From Dipteris shenzhenensis (taxonomy: Eukaryota; Polypodiophyta; Polypodiopsida; Gleicheniales), in the NCBI GenBank assembly GCA_047967505.1, contig CM106539.1: a DNA stretch of 64,000 nt; one strand, 5' to 3'. Below, piece by piece: positions 54,206 through 64,000 of the stretch. The stretch's first letter is position 1. Each line of letters opens with the position of its first letter. The position numbers and the translations under genes were made by a program. Below the pieces are notes generated by a model. That model saw only the letters and a program-made list of their open reading frames with translations. It was not told the DNA's origin and searched no databases.

Positions 54206-54885
54206 GGACATAATCCTAGTTACTAAGATCCATTATGGACACATGGCACTCAAAAGGGTCCCAAGTGGCAAGCATTGGGTATAGGGGAGGATTCCACAAG
54301 GTTTTAAGGAGGAAAATGGTTAAAAGGGACTACAAAACTGACGAGAAAGGGAATTGGAACTAGGATGAAAGAATATGTGGCTAGGTGACAAAGTTGCATG
54401 AAACGTTTTCATGCAGGAAATGTGGTAGTTTTTTAAACACCATTTGAATTAATAGGAAACGGCAAGGGTAGGCTGAATAAAGTATATTTCTGCTCACATA
54501 CAGAAGCTAGCAATTAAACAAAACATGCACCATATAAGCTAGACGTGTGCACAAGGCGAGCATGCATGCAGGGTCACCAAGCAATTGTAGAAAGCACACA
54601 CATCCCATTGTTGATGGATTGAGATGGCAATCTATTAGAAATGCAATTACTGGAGAGCACCAACCAATCAATGGTCTAGCAATTGGATTCTTGGAGGGCA
54701 TGGAGCTTAAAGATGCGATTCGTATAGTGCGTTGACGAATTAGTCGTTGTCACCCATGTAGATCGTCTACTCCAAGTCTTGTGTTACTTTTGAAGCCTTC
54801 GTTATGCACCCAACATGTTAATGCAAGAGCCTGCCATCATCTCTTGTCAATACCTGTCCTTGTTGGCTTTTCTTCTGTTGCACTT
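54206..54885. other. Unassigned sequence right of gypsy-3
   Basis: No continuation of the copia RT relic seen at 22500-23250 can be recognised here. A short frame at 54547-54735 (INGLAIGFLEGMELKDAIRI) has no identifiable family. Confidence 0.35.
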
Positions 54886-54991
54886 GTAGATTAGGCGTTT
54901 CCAAAACATTTCCAAGTTTTGGAAACGCCCCAATTTGGAAACATTAGGAAATGGGGTTTCCTAACTTTTTTGGACGTTTCTTGCAACTAAG
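54886..54991. mobile_element. hAT-like terminus relic with hairpin
   Basis: The reverse complement of 54973-54991 reads CTTAGTTGCAAGAAACGTC, close to the hAT-1 left end CATAGTTGCACGAAACC. At 54893-54925, CGTTTCCAAAAC and GTTTTGGAAACG form a perfect 12-bp inverted repeat of the subterminal type. No 8-bp duplication was found, so this may be a short MITE-like derivative or a broken end. Confidence 0.4.
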
Positions 54992-56300
54992 CTAGATAAC
55001 AACAGAAATATCTCTTCGTTCTGGATATACTCTTGTATCTCTTCATCGTAAGGGATCCTCCAAACTTCTTGATTCTTTTGTTTCATTTAGTGAACTCATC
55101 CAAGGTGTATTATTAAAGGTTACTCTGTCTGTCCCTCTTGAACCAGCCCTGGTTCTACTGGAGAGAGTGGCTGAAATTCTGCTGCTCTGCAGACTCTGTA
55201 AGAGCCATGTAGGGACTGCTCTACCGTCCTGTGAAGCAGCCCTCTCTTGTCTAACAGCCTCCTGTATCATTTGTGATAAGCTGATCTTGGACCTGATCTG
55301 GAGCATTCAAAAGGCTGCTGTGCATCAGCATGTGCATGCTGAATATTCTGATTTTCTGGTGGCTGCTTCGAACTGCCTTCAAATTCCAGTGGTATTAACC
55401 CTCCAAGCGCATCCTGAGTGCCTGTATGCAGCTGTCCATTAAACTTAGTCATGAATTTTCTGCAAAAATCACATCTCTACTGACCAATGTTCTTCTCGTT
55501 TGAGGATTGTAGGGACGGTAAGCCTTGCTGCCACCACTGTAGCCAATAAAAAGGCATTTTACTGCCTTATCATCTAACCTGCTTCTCAACCGACTAGACA
55601 ATGTGCATAGGTACACAGCCAAACACCCTGAGGTAATCCATCTTGAGTTTTCTATTGTACCAAGCCTTTAGTGGTGTCAAGGACATTGGTGGGGCATCTG
55701 CTCAGAACCTGTGCTGCACACATTATTGCCTCCAACCAAAATCTCTGTGGCTACCTCTTTACTTCACCATGCATTTGGCCATTTCCATCAGAGACGACCT
55801 CTTTCTTTCAGCAACACCATTTTTGCTGAGGTGTATAAGGGGCTGTACGCTGACACATGATCCTTCTTTCCTTCAAGAATTCTTTAAAGACATGAAGGTA
55901 ATAAAATATAGATGTCATCCTTTGATGGTGTCCTCATGGGACCACACACATCGCTGTGGATGGACTACAATTTTCTCTCAGCTCTGAGAGATCCATCTCT
56001 CGGAAAGGCTTTCTTGTGCATTTTTTTCAATATGCACTCGTCATAGACATGTCTAGGAGGAGTCTCCAAAGAAGGCATAGCATGTACCATCCGATGTCTC
56101 TGCAACCACGTGCTGTTTGAATCGGGTATGTAGGCTAACCAAGACAAGCACACGTCCTTGTTCAGGGATGGAGAAATGTAGGGATTCCAAAGCTCAGGAA
56201 GGTAACAAAATGAGGTTGGGCCTCGATCTAGAGAGGTCTCTGGAGCCCTCCAAAGAGATGTGCTTGGGTCGTCATGTCTGAAAACCATAGGGCGATCATG
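54992..56300 (-). pseudogene. Decayed copia integrase relic
   Basis: Minus strand, in the copia order. GAG-pre-integrase remains at 56290-55990 (HAMPSLETPPRHV, DECILKKMHKKAFPR). The integrase catalytic Glu region remains near 55780 (GVAERKRSSLMEMAKCMV). KAWYNRKLKMDYLRVFGC lies near 55640. A linker toward RT lies at 55306-55043 (QEAVRQERAAS, SRSLEDPL). Stops and frameshifts are frequent. No LTR, primer site or target duplication was found, so this is an old fragment. Confidence 0.65.
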
Positions 56301-56491
56301 TTTTCTCTCGATCCGTGTCTTTACAATATTTGTTCTGATGCTGCAAAATAGACGTCTCAGCAGGTTTGCTTGTTTTAGGTCTATATGAAAACTTGTCCCA
56401 CTTTTACTTTATCAAATTGGCTGCATTAGACTAGTACCACACTCTCTCTTTGTGGTTTCTGTAATGATGATGCTGGATTGAGTTATTGCAG
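56301..56491 (+). other. Intron end upstream of host exon
   Basis: T-rich sequence ending GAGTTATTGCAG at 56480-56491, a good 3' splice site. No upstream exon was identified in the window. Confidence 0.45.
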
Positions 56492-56764
56492 GATATAACG
56501 AGTTCAAGAGGAAGCCTTCATTTTACGGGGACAACAAATGGAAGTGTAGTCAAATTTGACAAAGGTTTACAGATGACTTTGTTACCCGGAGGCATGACTT
56601 TAGCCTCTCCGGTGAATGTTGGGCAAAGTGTTGGTCGATCACAGTCCTTTTACTTTGAGTTTTCTTGGATTCATTCTCCTGGAAGGAGGCGAAGATTAGT
56701 ACGCACTTATGATAAAGATGGTCTTGTAGTGTCTACAACTTTTGTGGATGAAACAAAGTTGTAA
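56492..56764 (+). CDS. Terminal exon of a host gene, DUF3598-like C-terminus
   Basis: About 90 codons after a CAG acceptor, ending TAA at 56762-56764. The exon is undamaged and reads SSRGSLHFTGTTNGSVVKFD, then LLPGGMTLASPVNVGQ, FYFEFSWIHSPGRRRRLVRT and DGLVVSTTFVDETKL. From memory, this PGGM...FEF.W..SP..R.RLVRTYD..GL.VSTT pattern resembles the C-terminus of plant/cyanobacterial DUF3598-type proteins, which have a lipocalin-like fold; I could not verify this. It is unlike any transposon protein here. Earlier exons must lie left, possibly beyond the nested transposons or outside the window. It could also be a captured exon fragment. Confidence 0.5.
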   Translation, partial: DITSSRGSLHFTGTTNGSVVKFDKGLQMTLLPGGMTLASPVNVGQSVGRSQSFYFEFSWIHSPGRRRRLVRTYDKDGLVVSTTFVDETKL

Positions 56765-57120
56765 CTGATAGGTTGGATGGATCTCTTTTAGGCTTTTGTA
56801 TCTTCCCATGTAATATGTATACAATGGACAAAATTGCACTGTTACCATGAAATTATTGGTAGGCCTTAAAAGATGTACTTTTGTTGAGTCTTATGTACAA
56901 ATGTAGTCTTTTTTTCAAATTGCTCGTGTGTGTTGCCTTCCTGAATATGGTTTGCTGGTGTAAGTGTGAGGAAAGCTATGAATTGTGTGGCAGCAAGTTT
57001 GTTTATGCTCGATAAGATTGGTGTATTTGGTTTGAATCTAAGTGTATGTGAGGTGGGTAATGCTAGTCGCAAGTGGTCTCTTCTATGTGTTTTGAATGTT
57101 GGGTCCATATTTTTTAGGCT
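56765..57120 (+). other. 3' untranslated region of the host exon
   Basis: T-rich, non-coding, with TTGTATCTTCCCATGTAATATG soon after the stop, typical of plant 3' UTRs. No clear AATAAA. Confidence 0.4.
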
Positions 57121-57146
57121 TCATTGAGGAGGCTTTTCAATATTTG

Positions 57147-57188
57147 AGCTCTCTCTGTCTCTCTCTCTGTCTCTCTCTCTCTCTCTAA
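57147..57188. repeat. CT-rich microsatellite
   Basis: CTCTCTCTGT units then (CT)n. Confidence 0.85.
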
Positions 57189-57239
57189 CCTTAAGATAAA
57201 AAAACGTGGAATGCAGCGGATGATCTCTAGATAACCCTA

Positions 57240-58010
57240 ATTGGAAGAATTGGAGCGCAAAGGCGGAGATGTTTGCAGATGACACGACCCTATATGTAGA
57301 GGGTACAATAGGGAGCTCGAGGTGGTCAAGGGAGCCGTGGATATTTATTATTTGGCATCTCAGACTAGGATCAACTAGATCAAGTCCGTCGACTTCCTTA
57401 TAGCAACAGAGGGGGTCCAGGAGATCTACGACTAGGAGATCAAGTTCGTCGACTTCCTTATAGCGACAGAGGAGGTCTAGGAGATCTGCGACTAGAGGTT
57501 GGCCATTGATTTTCATTGGATTTCGGGTAGACAGCAAGATACCTTGGTTGTTAGGTGGGCATGAAGATTGCTCCGATTTTAGAGAGTGCAACATAAGCTT
57601 CTCTATTGGAGCTTGGCCAAACTCTCCTTTATAGATAGAGCCCTAGTGGCCATTTACGTCCTCCTTGCCACGGCTTGGTTCATAGCCTCCTATTGATGCT
57701 TTTCATAAGGGATGCATGGGATAGCTCAGGTGCTTGGTGCATGTCTTATGGGCACAATCAGATGGCATGAGGAATACCAGAGCCAGAGTCACACGGTAGA
57801 TAGGCCCAGGCACTAGGAGGCTTGGGCATTATTGATTAGGAGATGTAGAGCAAAGCCCTCCTAGGCAAGCTAGTAGTGTGAGGCCTCCAGGTGCAAATCC
57901 CTGAAAGATTCTATTCAACGAGGCCTTCTCAAGAATACCCCTTGTATGTGTGGTCAAAGGCAAGAATCTCATCAGTGGATCTTCTCTAAAGGTGTCCTTA
58001 TGGGGAAGGG
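57240..58010 (+). pseudogene. LINE reverse-transcriptase relic (post-RT region)
   Basis: The plus strand around 57590-57660 reads KLLYWSLAKLSFIDRALVAI YVLLATAWFIAS. This is the conserved plant LINE segment after RT in which the element protein reads roughly K..YW....LS..GR...A..VL....W. Pieces with WALLIRRC and AKLVV.GLQV follow. Stops are frequent. An internal 60-bp tandem duplication lies at 57378-57497. An old, 5'- and 3'-incomplete fragment. Confidence 0.55.
57378..57497. repeat. 60-bp tandem duplication
   Basis: Two adjacent copies starting GATCAAGTYCGTCGACTTCC, period 60, about 90 percent alike. Confidence 0.8.
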
Positions 58011-58610
58011 CTCCCCATTAATCTAGAGTCTCTATAGGGTGTGACAATGGTTATTATTAGGACACATGCGGACTCGCTCTTGATGTAGGGAGGAGTTTGA
58101 GTGTCAGCCTTATTTGGCATCTAGAGATTTGCAACCAAGATGGGGTCTCTAGAGCTGGTTGGTTTCTATCCTGCCAGGACTGACATAGGTTTTGAAATTG
58201 GCCTTTGGGAACACCAAAGGGCGGTGAACAATTAATATAACCAGCAAATACCATAATATCAGCCACTTAGAGAATTATTACAGTCAACCAAAAAATTATA
58301 ACAGCAAAACAAATAATCACATAATCAACACAAGGAGCTAGATTGCCCTTGTTGTGAAGCCAGACACCAGATTGGCCCTAAAACTTAGCACCCCTTTCGG
58401 CATTTCTTTATCTTTATTCAGAAGGCAACCAAATTATAGCAAAAGCACTTTTTTGCAATTGTCCAAAGCCATGTCCAAAGCCAGCCAACTGAATATTTAG
58501 TTCATAGGCACTTCTGTCCTGCTATGCAATCAATTCATGACTTAAATAGGCATCCTAGTCAAGTGCAAAATTCCATGGCAACCCTTATCAAATATTTGGT
58601 TGTCCAATTC
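58011..58610. other. Nothing recognised
   Basis: AT-rich sequence; no gene, repeat or element end supported. Confidence 0.4.
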
Positions 58611-58935
58611 TAACCTGGTAGCTCCAAAGGAGTCCTGGCAAGATAGAAACCAATTAATTCTATCTTGGTAGCTCCAAAGGAATCATGGCAGGATAGAAAC
58701 CAATTAAGTCTATCCTAGAAGCTTGAAAAGAGTCTTGGCAAGATAAAAACCAATAAAGTGTCTCCTAGCAGCTCTAAAAGAGTCCTGTTTAGATACTTGG
58801 CAGCTCTTAAAGAGTCTTGGTAAAATAGAAGACAACCAAGTCTGTCGTGGCAGCAGCTCGAAAAGCGTCCTGGCAAGATAAAGACCAACCAATTCAGTCC
58901 TGGTAGCTCTAAAAGTGTCCTTGTAGGATAAAGAA
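58611..58935. repeat. 50-bp minisatellite, about seven copies
   Basis: Units containing GTAGCTCCAAAGGAGTCCTGGC and GATAGAAACCAAT recur at 58621, 58671, 58721 and 58771 with exact 50-base spacing, then at about 58803, 58856 and 58905 with small indels. Units are diverged. Confidence 0.85.
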
Positions 58936-59230
58936 CATTAGGAAGAAAGGGAGCTCATTTTGGGGCCCTGAGGGAAATTTAGAATCTCTTCATTTTTTGT
59001 GCATCTGAAATACGAGGAAATAACAAAATACTCAATAAAATATTCAGATGTCCTATAAACATGTCAGAGGATAGAAGAATAAAGATATTCCTCTATAATC
59101 AGTACTTATATCCCACGAGCTTTTGCATTTAATGCTCCTACAAGCCACGTCTTCTCTCAATCATTTCTAGCCACCTTTGTGATCTGTTTAGCTTCTCTAT
59201 CAGAAAACCATAACTAATCTTGCCATAGCA
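58936..59230. other. Nothing recognised
   Basis: AT-rich spacer before the unknown gene, possibly its promoter. Confidence 0.35.
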
Positions 59231-62043
59231 TTGTTTTTCAAAATTTCTCAAGATTACCACCAGCATCAACTCCTTCCTTTAAGAAAACGTAATGAAACTG
59301 CGAAGCGATGGAGAAAATGTACTCTCAAAATGGAAGCGCGAAGCAACAACACTTTGGAACAAGCTAATAAGAGACGGCAACACCATCCTCATATTGATTT
59401 AGCGAAAGAATATGCGCCTCTATCAAAGCGACAATATGTAGGTGCTGTGCAAAGAGAAAACATGAGAACGGAAGGTTTACAACATATCGACTTATGGTGT
59501 GATGGGAAGATTTATCCAAACTGCATACTTTGAAACTCTACTCTGCCATTCTCAAATCCAATGACATTGCTAAAGTTTGTAGGTGACCGAACGAAAGGTA
59601 AAATGCAACATATAGCGGAAAGTTATAGATTGAAAGAGCAGTTGTTGCAAAATGAAATTGAAGAACATTCGAAGACAAAAGAGAAATCATGTGAGGCAAG
59701 GTTGAAAGCAACCCCAATGGGAGATAGGCTTATCAAAAGAAAAATTCGCAACCTTGGGGAGTTGAAACTGAGAAGTGGAGGGTGCAAAAGGCGAGTCCAA
59801 AAAGCAAGGTAATGTTTTTTTAGGCATAGGAATGTGACTATGTTAAGTCTTCTTTTAGTAAGGTAAGGTTTTCTAAGGTATACGAATGTAGTCTACTATG
59901 TTAAGTCTTCTTTTAGCAAAGCTCTTATTTTTGCATGATGCTTGTAGGAAAATTTTGGAGCCCTAGAAAGAGAATGTTGATCCAAATGCTCTTCCTGTGA
60001 AACAAATGAAAGGTCTGTTTTCAAGTAGTATTGTGAAAGAGATGATTGAGGAAAAAAATTTCAAAACAATTAAACGCAATGTGGTGCAACAATTTCGTTC
60101 GAAAGCAACAAAGTTGATGTAAACTTAATTCAGGAGGCACTTGATGAGAGTGGAGTCAGTAGGAATGGTTATTCTTCCATTTTCAAGGCAGTATCATCAA
60201 CTTTTAAGGATCAGAGGATCAAATGTGTCCCTTCTTCCAAATCCTACAGAAGTGTGGAATTTGAGAGCCTTACTTAATCAACAGGTAGATGAACTTATTG
60301 GACATTGGTTGCATATTGAGTATGATTTTGAAGGTAGTAAATGTACCATTGTGTATAATCCATGGAGTAACATTTTTGTTGATCTTGAGACGAATGGTTG
60401 GATTCTATAGGATCACATTTGAAGAGTATCATGGAGGAATTACAAAGACGAATGGTTGGATTCTATAGGATCACATTTGAAGAGTATCAGGGATGGCTCA
60501 TATTTGTTCTTAAGCTTGATGAATGTAAAATTTTTAAGGAGAGGAAGATTGAAAGGGTGACTATCATGCTTGTGAATAGGGCACTTGATACATCAATAAC
60601 AAAAGCAAACCCAAATAATTTCAGTGCACAATCAGAGAAGCACATATGGTGGTTAGGTGCATTTGAGGTAAGCACGATTTTTTAGTTATGTTGAGTTTTA
60701 ATCTTGATTATAATTAGTTGATGTGAACTTAAATAGAGGCTTTTTTTTAAATTGCAGGTAAAGATAGAGGACCACCAAACTCTATTTTGGGAGTTTCATC
60801 ATACCAAATTACCTACAGTTATAAAAAACCAGGTTCAAGGATGTCAACTTCATGTCGAAGCCAAGGGAGACTTTCAAGTGGATTGGCATATGGCTAGGGA
60901 CCTGAAAACCCTCAAGTGCATGTTCAACATCCCCATGCCTTTACTGTGCAAGGAGACATCCCATGTGATGGATTTTAAATGGTGGAGAAAAGTCTCGAAT
61001 AGGGATAAGATAGACCCAGATTTCAAAGCAGTCCTTGATATTCCTTTATGCAATGTACATATACACACATTGCATGCTTTATGTAGAATCATCAAAAAGT
61101 TGGTTTTCTTGTACATTTGATTATCTTGGAAGCTACAACAAAAAAAGCATAGAAAAAAAGCAATTGCTGCATTAGAAAAAGTACTATCAGACATGGGTCT
61201 TCATGGAGGAGATGTTCACATCATAATAGATCTCAAGAAGTCAACCAATGGAAAATATTTTCCAATTAAGCCATCAATTGGTGAAGTCAAAGCAAGAAGG
61301 TTTTTATCAAAACCACAAAGAGAAGGGAAGCTTGGTAGTCAATCAAGGTATGTTTCAAGGGTGAGATATGGCCTCTGGAGGCATGTGCATAACACTATCG
61401 AAGATAATGAGGCGGATGGACTTGCTAGAAATGTCAAAGCAGAAGTGTGGAAATCTTTGGATAAGCTTTTCACTCTTTGTGACAAAAAGAAATGGAGCAA
61501 GAGCGATCACCTTGCATTGGAAGAGGAGCTTAAAACCTTTGGAAAATCAATGAAGCAAGCCTGGACAAGTTGCAACATAACACATTACATGGTAAGGTAA
61601 GCTAATTTGATTTGTAAGACATAGCAATTTCTTTCTTTCCACATCAAAAAAGTAAATCTTCTCTAATTGCAGCATATTCTCTATAACCACCTTCCACATT
61701 TCGTTAAAAAGTATGGATACCCTACAATATGGTCAACACAAGGAATGGAAAAGTCTCATTACACTGCAAGAAATACATTTTTTCAACATACACAACATTT
61801 TGGGGGAGCATAGAAGGCAAATAGTCTCAAGGAAGTATTTCAGTGGTTCTTTAGAGGTATACTTCAAAGGTTGCAAATCAAGGAAAAGTTGCATTATCAC
61901 AGGTTAAATTGGCATTCAATATGGCACAAAGAGAAGAAGAAGGCAAATCCTAGACAACTCAATAACTGCTCAGAAACATGCAAAGTAGGCAGTCAAAGAT
62001 TTTTCAAGATCACAAGTGAATTGATAGAGTTTGAAACTTTATA
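59231..62043 (+). pseudogene. Degenerate multi-exon gene of unrecognised family
   Basis: I do not recognise this gene. Coding-like segments lie on one strand with plausible introns. ATG at 59330 gives a short Lys/Arg/Gln-rich piece. ATG 59561 to 59811 gives a Lys/Glu-rich helical stretch, donor AGGTAATG. From 59948 (acceptor TTGTAG): SSSIVKEMIEEKNFKTIKRN, then EALDESGVSRNGYSSIFKAV in a shifted frame. At 60284-60408: VDELIGHWLHIEYDFEG. At 60449-60668: YQGWLIFVLKLDECKIF and NFSAQSEKHIWWLGAFE. At 60755-61119: WEFHHTKLPTVIKNQVQGCQ, RDLKTLKCMFNIP and VHIHTLHALCRIIKKLV. At 61193-61593: RVRYGLWRHVHNTIEDNEAD, donor GGTAAG. At 61673-62043 (acceptor TTGCAG): HILYNHLPHFVKKYGYPTIW, STQGMEKSHYTARNTFFQHT, a TAG, then an open frame to TAG. 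At least four stops or frameshifts break it. Either a decayed host gene or an unclassified transposase-like family. Confidence 0.5.
60389..60504. repeat. 58-bp tandem duplication inside the unknown gene
   Basis: GACGAATGGTTGGATTCTAT begins at 60389 and again at 60447 and matches for about 43 bases. The period of 58 is not a multiple of three, so it shifts the reading frame. Confidence 0.85.
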
Positions 62044-63342
62044 GAGAAAATAAACAATGTAAATTGCAATCAAGTGAAATTGAGATTGTATAATATTTTC
62101 CATGAAATTTTCTACAAAGTCTGAGTTGACTGATCTCCTTTGTAACATTTGAACGGACATCCCAAGTTTCTCGGTAGTCTAGGATAGGTAGAAGGAGAGG
62201 GTGGGGAGAATTCAACACTTGAGCCAAACGTTCAGCACCAAATAAACTTGCAATCCCTTGTTGATAGTTTATCTTTAGACCAAAAAGAATTACAACTTGA
62301 AGCTCGAAATGAGGCACAAAAGGTTGATTAGGTACAAATGGATTCCTTGGTTGAAACATTACCAACCATAGCTGAGGCCTAGAAACCTTTGTAGTGAGAT
62401 TGAGAATAAACCATTCAGGATGAGCTTATCCACAGGAATTAACAAGTAGATGCACCAAATCTCCCCCCAAGCTTGGGGAGTATCCCACCCTTCGATGAAG
62501 GACACCGTTTTAATTACCTCTGAAGCAGCAAGTAGTTCGATCACCGCACAATGAGTAGAATTAAAATCAAAGTTCTCCTAATGTATCAGTAGTTCTTCAC
62601 CATGAATCATCCACGGCGTACCATCCCACCCGTCATCTCCTTGACATCTTATTGGGCAACCTGAGATTGCGGTGTTCTGACAATCCTAGCACGCACAAAG
62701 AAGAGTAGGCAAACCTGGGCACGCGAGAACAATCACTAGCTTCTACCAGGCGTAGCATTTCACTGCCCAGATTTGTGGAGCTAAGCCCATCGCAGGAACG
62801 TGCTCTTAGAGGACATCCCCGCGTAGCTGCTGCTAGCACTAGGGAGCCCACTAAGTCACAGCTTGATGGGTTGGAGAAATCATGGCCCCCTGTGTCGCCA
62901 ATCAATGACAAATGCCTCCAGCACAATAGCTGCACCTGTTGCCATCGGCCGTCTACACCACTTTGATGGTTCTCAGGAAGGAGCAAACCGGCTTTCCCAG
63001 TCCAGCGGTCCAATGCTAGGGGCTAGAACATGGCTATTGGGGCTCTCTCAACCCCACTAGCTATTGTGGGGAGTCCTCTTAGGCACCCCCGAAATGAGCT
63101 AGAAACTGTGGTTAACTGAGTCATACATGCATGATCTCCAGAGAAGTGGAAAGCACCAGTCTATGGGGATTGGTTGTGTTTAGTATTAGCATCTACAAGT
63201 GGCCCTCTGAACCTAATAAGATGGTGCTTTCCATAACTTCCTAAATGTCGAGGACTTATTCCATGTGCTAAAGCATAAGCGGTGTAAGTGAGAAAATACC
63301 TAGCCTTTGAGCACTACTAGCCTGGACAATACCCAAAAATGT
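62044..63342. other. No gene recognised
   Basis: Several frames of 60-126 codons on the minus strand (62039-62544, 62633-63013) have no recognisable motifs. They are not supported as genes. Confidence 0.4.
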
Positions 63343-63610
63343 CTAAGGCAAATAGAATTTCAATGAGAATGACTTTATCCTTCTTCCAATTGACCTGGTA
63401 CCCACCAAGAAACTTTGACAAACATTCAAATAGTACATAGTGGCAGCTTCTCCATCATTGCTCAACTCTCTATGATAAATCAAGATCTTTGCATACAACA
63501 TCTTCTTCATATAGTGGGCAAGAGAAGACAATTGTCCTAGGCCTCTTTCTCTACTCCCCATGGACCTTCTAAGAAAACTGTCGTCTTTAATGTACAGCTA
63601 CAATATCAAA
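63343..63610 (-). pseudogene. Possible LINE RT fragment
   Basis: Minus strand, two frames: MKKMLYAKILIYHRELSND and YLFECLSKFLGGYQVNWKKD. The second resembles the plant LINE RT segment in which a Leu/Phe-rich helix is followed by G..(I/V)NW.K. Short and decayed. Confidence 0.25.
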
Positions 63611-63682
63611 CAATAAGTAATTAGAAGTATGTCCATGGGTCATAGTTAAAAGGATCTAGGACAAACACAAAAGTAAAAGTGA

Positions 63683-63908
63683 TAGCATACCTTCATATTC
63701 TCCTCCTCCTCCAAAAGTTTATTGGTCCATAGATCGATGCTCCTTTCCAAGACATTGTTTGTTTTCTTCTGCTCCTCGACCTTTGGCTGAATATTCAGTC
63801 CTATTTGAACCTTAGCAAAGGTGTCATCATCCATGTCCTTTTCATGATCTTCATCTAAGGCTTTTTTAAAGCACACGGAATGTGCTTCCTTAGGGTCAAA
63901 TGTATCCT
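63683..63908 (-). CDS. Possible exon of unknown protein, Glu/Lys-rich
   Basis: The minus strand runs from an acceptor-like TACTGTAG (about 63909) to a donor-like AAG/GTATGC (about 63682) and is open throughout. It reads DTFDPKEAHSVCFKKALDED, then AKVQIGLNIQPKVEEQKKTN, then DLWTNKLLEEEENMK. It is Glu/Lys-rich and helical, with no known domain. A stop in the acceptor is consistent with an intron boundary. Whether it is a real exon is uncertain. Confidence 0.25.
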
Positions 63909-64000
63909 ACAGTACCATCATCTCATCATCCTCGATACTTACATCCTTGTCCAAGGTACAAGCTTGAAACCTGATCATCAACGAGGTTTTTTTTTGTTTT

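Noticed and set aside
58611-58935. CRISPR-like spaced repeats
   Set aside because: Units are contiguous tandem copies without unique spacers, in a plant genome; this is a minisatellite.
62633-63013. 126-codon minus-strand frame
   Set aside because: No motif, no splice or promoter context, and overlapping frames on the other strand.

Overview
The window is a transposon-dominated stretch of a land-plant nuclear genome. Evidence: Ty1/copia and Ty3/gypsy LTR retrotransposons with methionine-tRNA-type primer sites, DUF659-type hAT DNA transposons, LINE relics, long GA/CT microsatellites and GT-AG introns. The general look (very TE-rich, GA tracts, few genes) suggests a large-genome plant such as a fern, lycophyte or gymnosperm, but I cannot fix the lineage. 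Almost nothing here is a host gene: the only good host candidate is one terminal exon at 56492-56764.

Left flank, 1-3536: GA microsatellites, each next to a minus-strand retroposon 3' end, including a LINE C-terminal zinc-motif fragment at 822-1127. From 3694 to 20581 lie two same-strand copia elements 55 bp apart. Copia-1 (3694-9896, TSD GTTTA) is a short gag-only element split by hAT-1 (5440-9084, TSD TCCATCAA). Copia-2 (9952-20581, TSD CATTA) kept only gag, and its truncated 3' LTR is split by chromodomain gypsy-2 (12767-20043, TSD CTTGG). A copia RT relic lies at 22500-23250.

The centre, 23256-54205, is a five-layer nest supported at nearly every boundary by target-site duplications. Gypsy-3 (+) carries hAT-2 (25054-47904, TSD CGGAGGAC) inside its gag. 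hAT-2 carries gypsy-4 (-, 25226-43289, TSD CTCCC). Gypsy-4 carries copia-5 (-, 30155-42623). Copia-5 carries copia-6 (+, 33775-40212, TSD AGAAT). Copia-6 is the youngest and only apparently intact element: its 209-bp LTRs look identical and its 1369-residue polyprotein is uninterrupted with all catalytic residues visible. The other elements carry stops, frameshifts or deletions.

Right flank, 54206-64000: a hAT-like terminus, a minus-strand copia integrase relic, the host terminal exon (resembling a DUF3598-like plant protein), a LINE relic, a 50-bp minisatellite, and a degenerate multi-exon gene of a family I do not recognise (59231-62043). The last is the best candidate for something undescribed. 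The genes do not form a pathway; the window records successive insertions, and the nesting order gives their relative ages.
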